A DNA stretch of 9,954 bases from an uncultured Candidatus Pelagibacter sp. (GTDB taxonomy: Bacteria > Pseudomonadota > Alphaproteobacteria > Pelagibacterales > Pelagibacteraceae): positions 1 to 9,954 of the forward strand of contig CALCPL010000156.1 of NCBI GenBank assembly GCA_937897125.1. The letters run 5' to 3'. Below the pieces are notes generated by a model. The model worked only from the letters and a program-made list of their open reading frames with translations. It was not told the DNA's origin and ran no database searches. Positions within the stretch are counted from its first letter, which is position 1. Each line of letters opens with the position of its first letter. Below, piece after piece: positions 7,068-9,954 of this stretch. A program made the position numbers and the translations under genes.

Positions 7068-8367
7068 TTTTATAAAAAATTTACTACCCAAAAGATTATT
7101 TTATAGAGCTTTATTAATCGTAGCAGTACCAATAATTGTTCTTCAAGTAATCATAACAATTGTTTTTTTTGATAGTCTTTGGATTAAAACAAATAAAGGT
7201 ATGACAAGAGCATTGATTGGTGAGATGAAAACATTCATAGCAGCTTACGATAATGGAAAATATAATAATAACGACCTGTCAGGCTTATTCTCAATTTATT
7301 TAGATCTTAATGTTGAGTTTAAAAAAGATGATTCATTTGAAAAACCTCAAAAAGAAAGATGGTTTAGCCCAATAGATAGAACGCTAAGAAGAGAGCTGAA
7401 ATCTAATATTGGCAATAAAAATTACTGGTTCGATACAACGAGTTATAAAGAACTTATTCATATAAATATTAAACATAACGACGGTTACTTCGAATTTTTT
7501 ATCCCAAAAGATAGAGTGGCAAGTTCATCTGCTAGAATATTTGCTTTATGGATCACCCTACCAGCTCTACTAATGATAACTATAGCCATACTATTTCTGA
7601 AAAATCAAACAAGGCCAATTATAAACCTAGCTAAAGCTGCAGAAAGATTTGGTAAAGGAGAAAATATTGATGAGTACAGACCATCAGGAGCCTTAGAGAT
7701 CAGACAAGCAGGTTTGGAATTTGATAAAATGAGAAAAAGAATAATGAGACACCTAAATCAAAGGTCTGAAATGTTATCTGGTATAAGCCATGATTTAAGA
7801 ACACCCTTAACAAGACTAAAACTTCAGCTATCTTTTATGAAAGATAAAGATTTATCAAAAAAAATGTCTTTAGATATAGATGAAATGGAAAAAATGCTTA
7901 ATGAATATCTGCAGTTTACAAGTTCATCTTATTTAGAAAAAGATGAAACCTTTGATATTTCTGAATTAATCGAAATCACAATAGATAAATATAATAATGA
8001 TAAAATAACTAAAGAAATAATTCCAAGAGTTTATATGAATGGAAGAAAGAATTTAATACAAAGATCTTTAAATAATTTAATTGATAATTCAATTAAATAT
8101 GCTGAAAATATAAATTTTCATCTATCAAAAAAAGACAGTAACATAATAATCACTATTGATGATGATGGAGTTGGCATTCCTAAAGAAGAGTTAGAAAATG
8201 TTTTCAAACCATTTTATAAAGTAGATAAAAGTAGAGGGGATTCTAAATCTAGTGTTGGTCTTGGATTATCAATTACATCTGACATAATCAAATCCCATGG
8301 AGGAAATATTTTATTAGAAAAATCTCCTTTAAACGGCCTTAGAGTTAAGATTTTTTTACCTTTGTAG
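7048..8367 (+). CDS. envZ: EnvZ-like membrane sensor histidine kinase
   Basis: This 439-residue inner-membrane kinase presumably phosphorylates the response regulator encoded just upstream. In order: a short cytoplasmic N-terminus; TM1 (about 20-43); a periplasmic domain of about 120 residues with no motif I recognise; TM2 (about 164-184); a HAMP linker (about 185-238) with KNQTRPIINLAKAAERFGKGE; a dimerisation/phosphoacceptor domain with H248 in SGISHDLRTPLTRLKLQL; and a catalytic ATPase domain with N box LIDNSIKYA (N347), DDDGVGIP (371-378), FKPFYK (386-391) and GLGLSI (404-409). All catalytic boxes are present. The HDLRTPLTRLKLQL form is characteristic of EnvZ. The signal sensed is not evident. 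It starts within the regulator gene (20-nt overlap), is the last gene of the operon, and its stop lies inside the convergent ubiK gene. Confidence 0.93.
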   Translation: MSYGLNNFIKNLLPKRLFYRALLIVAVPIIVLQVIITIVFFDSLWIKTNKGMTRALIGEMKTFIAAYDNGKYNNNDLSGLFSIYLDLNVEFKKDDSFEKPQKERWFSPIDRTLRRELKSNIGNKNYWFDTTSYKELIHINIKHNDGYFEFFIPKDRVASSSARIFALWITLPALLMITIAILFLKNQTRPIINLAKAAERFGKGENIDEYRPSGALEIRQAGLEFDKMRKRIMRHLNQRSEMLSGISHDLRTPLTRLKLQLSFMKDKDLSKKMSLDIDEMEKMLNEYLQFTSSSYLEKDETFDISELIEITIDKYNNDKITKEIIPRVYMNGRKNLIQRSLNNLIDNSIKYAENINFHLSKKDSNIIITIDDDGVGIPKEELENVFKPFYKVDKSRGDSKSSVGLGLSITSDIIKSHGGNILLEKSPLNGLRVKIFLPL

Positions 8368-8599
8368 ATTTTTTATTTGGACTTTTTTTTTCTAATTTGT
8401 TGATTTTTTTTTCTAAATTTTCAACTCTTTTAATTAATATATCTGTTTCTTCTTTGCTGGTTAATTTCATTTTAAAAATGATTTCATCTCTTTTAGATCT
8501 TAAAACATTTATGATTTCAGAGCTCAAATCTTTATAAGAAATAAGTCCCTGTTCAAATAGTTTTGTTAATTTATCAATTACAAATTTTGATTTTGTCAT
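8345..8599 (-). CDS. ubiK: UbiK/BMFP-family ubiquinone biosynthesis accessory factor
   Basis: This is an 84-residue protein. The first part, KFVIDKLTKLFEQGLI...INVLRSKRDEIIFKMKL, is an amphipathic helical region. It is followed by TSKEETDILIKRVENLEKKINKLEKK (about 47-72), a coiled coil that lines up with the LVSREEFDV...LEQRISELE end of E. coli UbiK. A basic Lys-rich tail follows (73-84). UbiK is a small trimeric factor that helps the later ubiquinone hydroxylation steps, probably by linking the Ubi enzymes to membrane lipid; the Brucella relative was described as a membrane-fusogenic protein. Position next to lgt and a MidA-type gene, which I recall as common in alphaproteobacteria, supports the call. 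It is divergent from lgt (46-bp spacer) and overlaps the kinase 3' end by 23 bp. Short length and divergence make this a family-level assignment. Confidence 0.72.
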   Translation of the reverse strand: MTKSKFVIDKLTKLFEQGLISYKDLSSEIINVLRSKRDEIIFKMKLTSKEETDILIKRVENLEKKINKLEKKSPNKKSTKVKKS

Positions 8600-8619
8600 A
8601 TATTCGTTTATAAAATTAA

Positions 8620-8625
8620 TATACT
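8620..8625 (+). promoter_or_regulatory. Possible -10 element for lgt
   Basis: TATACT lies 20 nt upstream of the lgt ATG within the 46-bp ubiK/lgt divergent spacer, the same geometry as the -10 before petP. No convincing -35 box is found at 15-18 bp, and the whole spacer is A/T-rich, so the match may be chance. A promoter for ubiK must also lie here or inside lgt, but I cannot single one out. Confidence 0.25.
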
Positions 8626-8645
8626 TTATACGTAGTTTTTTAAAA

Positions 8646-9410
8646 ATGTTTATTAATAATTTTGACCCAGTTGCGTTTCAAATATTTTCATTAGAAATCA
8701 GATGGTATTCTTTGGCTTATATTATCGGTATTGCACTTGGTTGGCTGTATTGTAAAAAAAAATTAATAAAAGACTCACATATTCTTCAGCTATTTGATGA
8801 CTTCATAACCTATCTTATTATAGGTATGATTTTGGGGGGTCGGCTTGGATATACTTTATTTTATAATCTAAAATATTATTTAGATAACCCTATTGAAATA
8901 TTGATGGTTTGGAATGGCGGAATGTCATTTCATGGTGCTTTAATTGGAATTATAGTTGCATCAATATTGTTCTCAAAAAAACACAATACAAATTCGTTTA
9001 TATTTTTAGACTTAGTTGCCTTATCTGCTCCAATTGGAATTTTTTTTGGTAGAATTGCCAATTTCATAAACTCAGAGCTTTATGGAAGAGCCACAGACCT
9101 TCCTTGGTCAGTTCAATTTGTTCTAATAGATAATATCAAAAGACACCCCTCTCAATTATATGAGGCTTTTTTTGAAGGAATAATTCTTTTCTTTGTACTT
9201 GGGTATTTTTTTAAAAAAGATTATTTAAAAGTACCTGGAAAAATCTCTGCTTTATTCCTAATCTTTTATTCTCTATTTAGATTTTTTATAGAATTTTTTA
9301 GATCTCCAGATCCACAAATCGGTTACTTAGTTTTAAATCTAACATTAGGCCAATTGATAAGTATTCTTTTTTTCATGACTGGGGCTTATCTTTTATCCCT
9401 AAAAAAATGA
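8646..9410 (+). CDS. lgt: Prolipoprotein diacylglyceryl transferase
   Basis: Lgt moves the diacylglyceryl group from phosphatidylglycerol to the lipobox cysteine of prelipoproteins, the first step of lipoprotein maturation in the inner membrane. The 254 residues are slightly shorter than E. coli Lgt (291), mainly through a shorter periplasmic loop before RHPSQLYE. Signature segments are IRWYSLAYIIG, LGGRLGYTLFYN, VWNGGMSFHGALIG with H96, GRIANFINSELYG with R136, N139 and G147, RHPSQLYEAFFEG (166-178) and FRFFIEFFRSPD with R212 and E216. These align with E. coli H103, R143, N146, G154, R239 and E243. Several hydrophobic helices span the chain, consistent with the seven-TM fold. Start ATG 8646 has no Shine-Dalgarno. 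The stop overlaps the next start as ATGA. Confidence 0.97.
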   Translation: MFINNFDPVAFQIFSLEIRWYSLAYIIGIALGWLYCKKKLIKDSHILQLFDDFITYLIIGMILGGRLGYTLFYNLKYYLDNPIEILMVWNGGMSFHGALIGIIVASILFSKKHNTNSFIFLDLVALSAPIGIFFGRIANFINSELYGRATDLPWSVQFVLIDNIKRHPSQLYEAFFEGIILFFVLGYFFKKDYLKVPGKISALFLIFYSLFRFFIEFFRSPDPQIGYLVLNLTLGQLISILFFMTGAYLLSLKK

Positions 9411-9934
9411 AAATTAAGGATAATGACTCGTTTACTCTAGATAAGTTTATAGAGGAATCTCTTTATAACAAAACATCTGGATACTACATGAAAAAAGATC
9501 CCTTTGGCAAAAAGGGTGATTTCATAACTTCACCCAACATATCCGTATTATTTTCAGAAATGATTGCAATTTGGGTCGTTTCATTTTGGCAAAATCTAGG
9601 TTGTCCTGAAGAGTTTAATTTAATTGAGTTGGGTGCTGGTAATGGTGAAATGATGAAAGTTTTAGTTAATACCTTTGATAAGTTTCCAATATTTAAAAAT
9701 TCTTGTCGTATTAAAATTTTAGAAAGAAGCAAATTACTCAAGAAAAAACAAAAGACTAATATCAATAAAAAAAATATTCAATGGTTAAATAATTTAAGCG
9801 AATTAAATAATTTACCATGTATCTTTTTAGCAAATGAATTTTTTGATGCCTTGCCCATTAAGCAATTCATAAAAAAAGAAAATAAATGGTTTGAAAGACA
9901 TGTTAGATTTTTTAATAAAAAATTTGAATATTTC
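9407..9934 (+). CDS. MidA/NDUFAF7-family SAM-dependent methyltransferase (3' partial)
   Basis: The first 176 residues of a class I methyltransferase of the COG1565/NDUFAF7 family are present. Full members are usually about 340-400 residues, so roughly half is missing. Motifs are SGYYMKKDPFGKKGDFITSP (24-43, the family hallmark), LFSEMIAIWVVSFW, the SAM-binding loop LIELGAGNGEMM (72-83), ILERSKLLKKKQ, IFLANEFFDALPIKQF (139-154) and WFERHV (161-166). NDUFAF7 methylates an arginine of a complex I core subunit during assembly in mitochondria, and the bacterial protein is thought to act similarly. The gene begins by ATGA overlap with lgt. Genomic sequence stops at codon TTC 9932-9934; the frame runs on for six codons into adapter, and those residues (LSLIHI) are artefactual. 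Confidence 0.92.
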
Positions 9935-9954
9935 CTGTCTCTTATACACATCTC
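9935..9954 (-). other. Illumina Nextera Read 2 adapter end (synthetic, not genomic)
   Basis: Positions 9935-9953 are the exact reverse complement of the 19-bp Tn5 mosaic end (CTGTCTCTTATACACATCT). The next base, C at 9954, matches the Read 2 (i7-side) adapter rather than Read 1, which would continue with G. The fragment therefore has Read 1 adapter on the left and Read 2 on the right, as an intact tagmented molecule should. Confidence 0.97.

Noticed and set aside
8368..8416. T-rich runs after the kinase stop as a terminator
   Set aside because: They are Lys codons of the basic UbiK tail and coiled coil read on the other strand; no stem precedes them.
9499..9517. CCCTTT/AAAGGG hairpin in midA
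   Set aside because: It encodes the conserved DPFGKKGD region of the family, lies early in an intact gene and lacks a following T tract.
9484..9765. 93-residue open frame on the minus strand
   Set aside because: It lies wholly opposite the midA coding frame, which has clear family motifs, and its translation resembles no family.

Overview
The window is a stretch of AT-rich (about 30% GC or lower by eye), extremely gene-dense bacterial chromosome. It is flanked at both ends by leftover Illumina Nextera (Tn5) library adapter. Bases 1-42 and 9935-9954 are synthetic, so only 43-9934 is biological. The protein sequences, the gene order (pteridine reductase-folB-uvrC-pgsA; ilvE/petP-ompR-envZ; ubiK/lgt-midA), the very short spacers and the overlapping starts and stops all suggest a streamlined marine alphaproteobacterium. 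The best fit is the SAR11 / Pelagibacterales group. This is inferred from content and style, because no 16S or other marker gene is present.

Layout. (1) 45-5010, plus strand: a tightly packed, probably co-transcribed run of uvrB (5' end missing), a pteridine-reductase-like short-chain dehydrogenase, folB, uvrC and pgsA. Neighbours overlap or are separated by 2 nt. The run joins nucleotide excision repair, pterin/folate metabolism and phosphatidylglycerol synthesis. (2) 5016-5888, minus strand: ilvE, a branched-chain aminotransferase, convergent with pgsA across a 5-nt gap. (3) 5889-5959: a 71-bp divergent control region with good promoter matches on both strands that physically overlap. (4) 5960-8367, plus strand: a three-gene overlapping operon of a PetP-type MarR regulator, an OmpR-family response regulator and an EnvZ-like sensor kinase. 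(5) 8345-8599, minus strand: a small UbiK/BMFP-family coiled-coil protein whose 3' end overlaps the kinase gene by 23 bp. (6) 8646-9934, plus strand: lgt, followed through an ATGA overlap by a MidA/NDUFAF7-family methyltransferase that is cut off by the end of the fragment.

How the genes work together. UvrB and UvrC act sequentially in excision repair. The pteridine reductase and FolB act on pterins in folate or related cofactor metabolism. PgsA and Lgt are linked because PgsA makes phosphatidylglycerol-phosphate, the precursor of the phosphatidylglycerol that Lgt uses as diacylglyceryl donor. The second half has a respiratory flavour: UbiK assists ubiquinone synthesis, MidA/NDUFAF7 proteins assist complex I assembly, and PetP/PetR-type regulators were first described in cytochrome bc1 control in Rhodobacter.

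I see no mobile element, CRISPR array, tRNA or rRNA, and no gene-free stretch over 300 bases; the longest spacer is 71 bp. I do not find a convincing undescribed biological system. The most notable points are the adapter contamination, the uvrB-pterin-uvrC arrangement and the overlapping divergent promoters.
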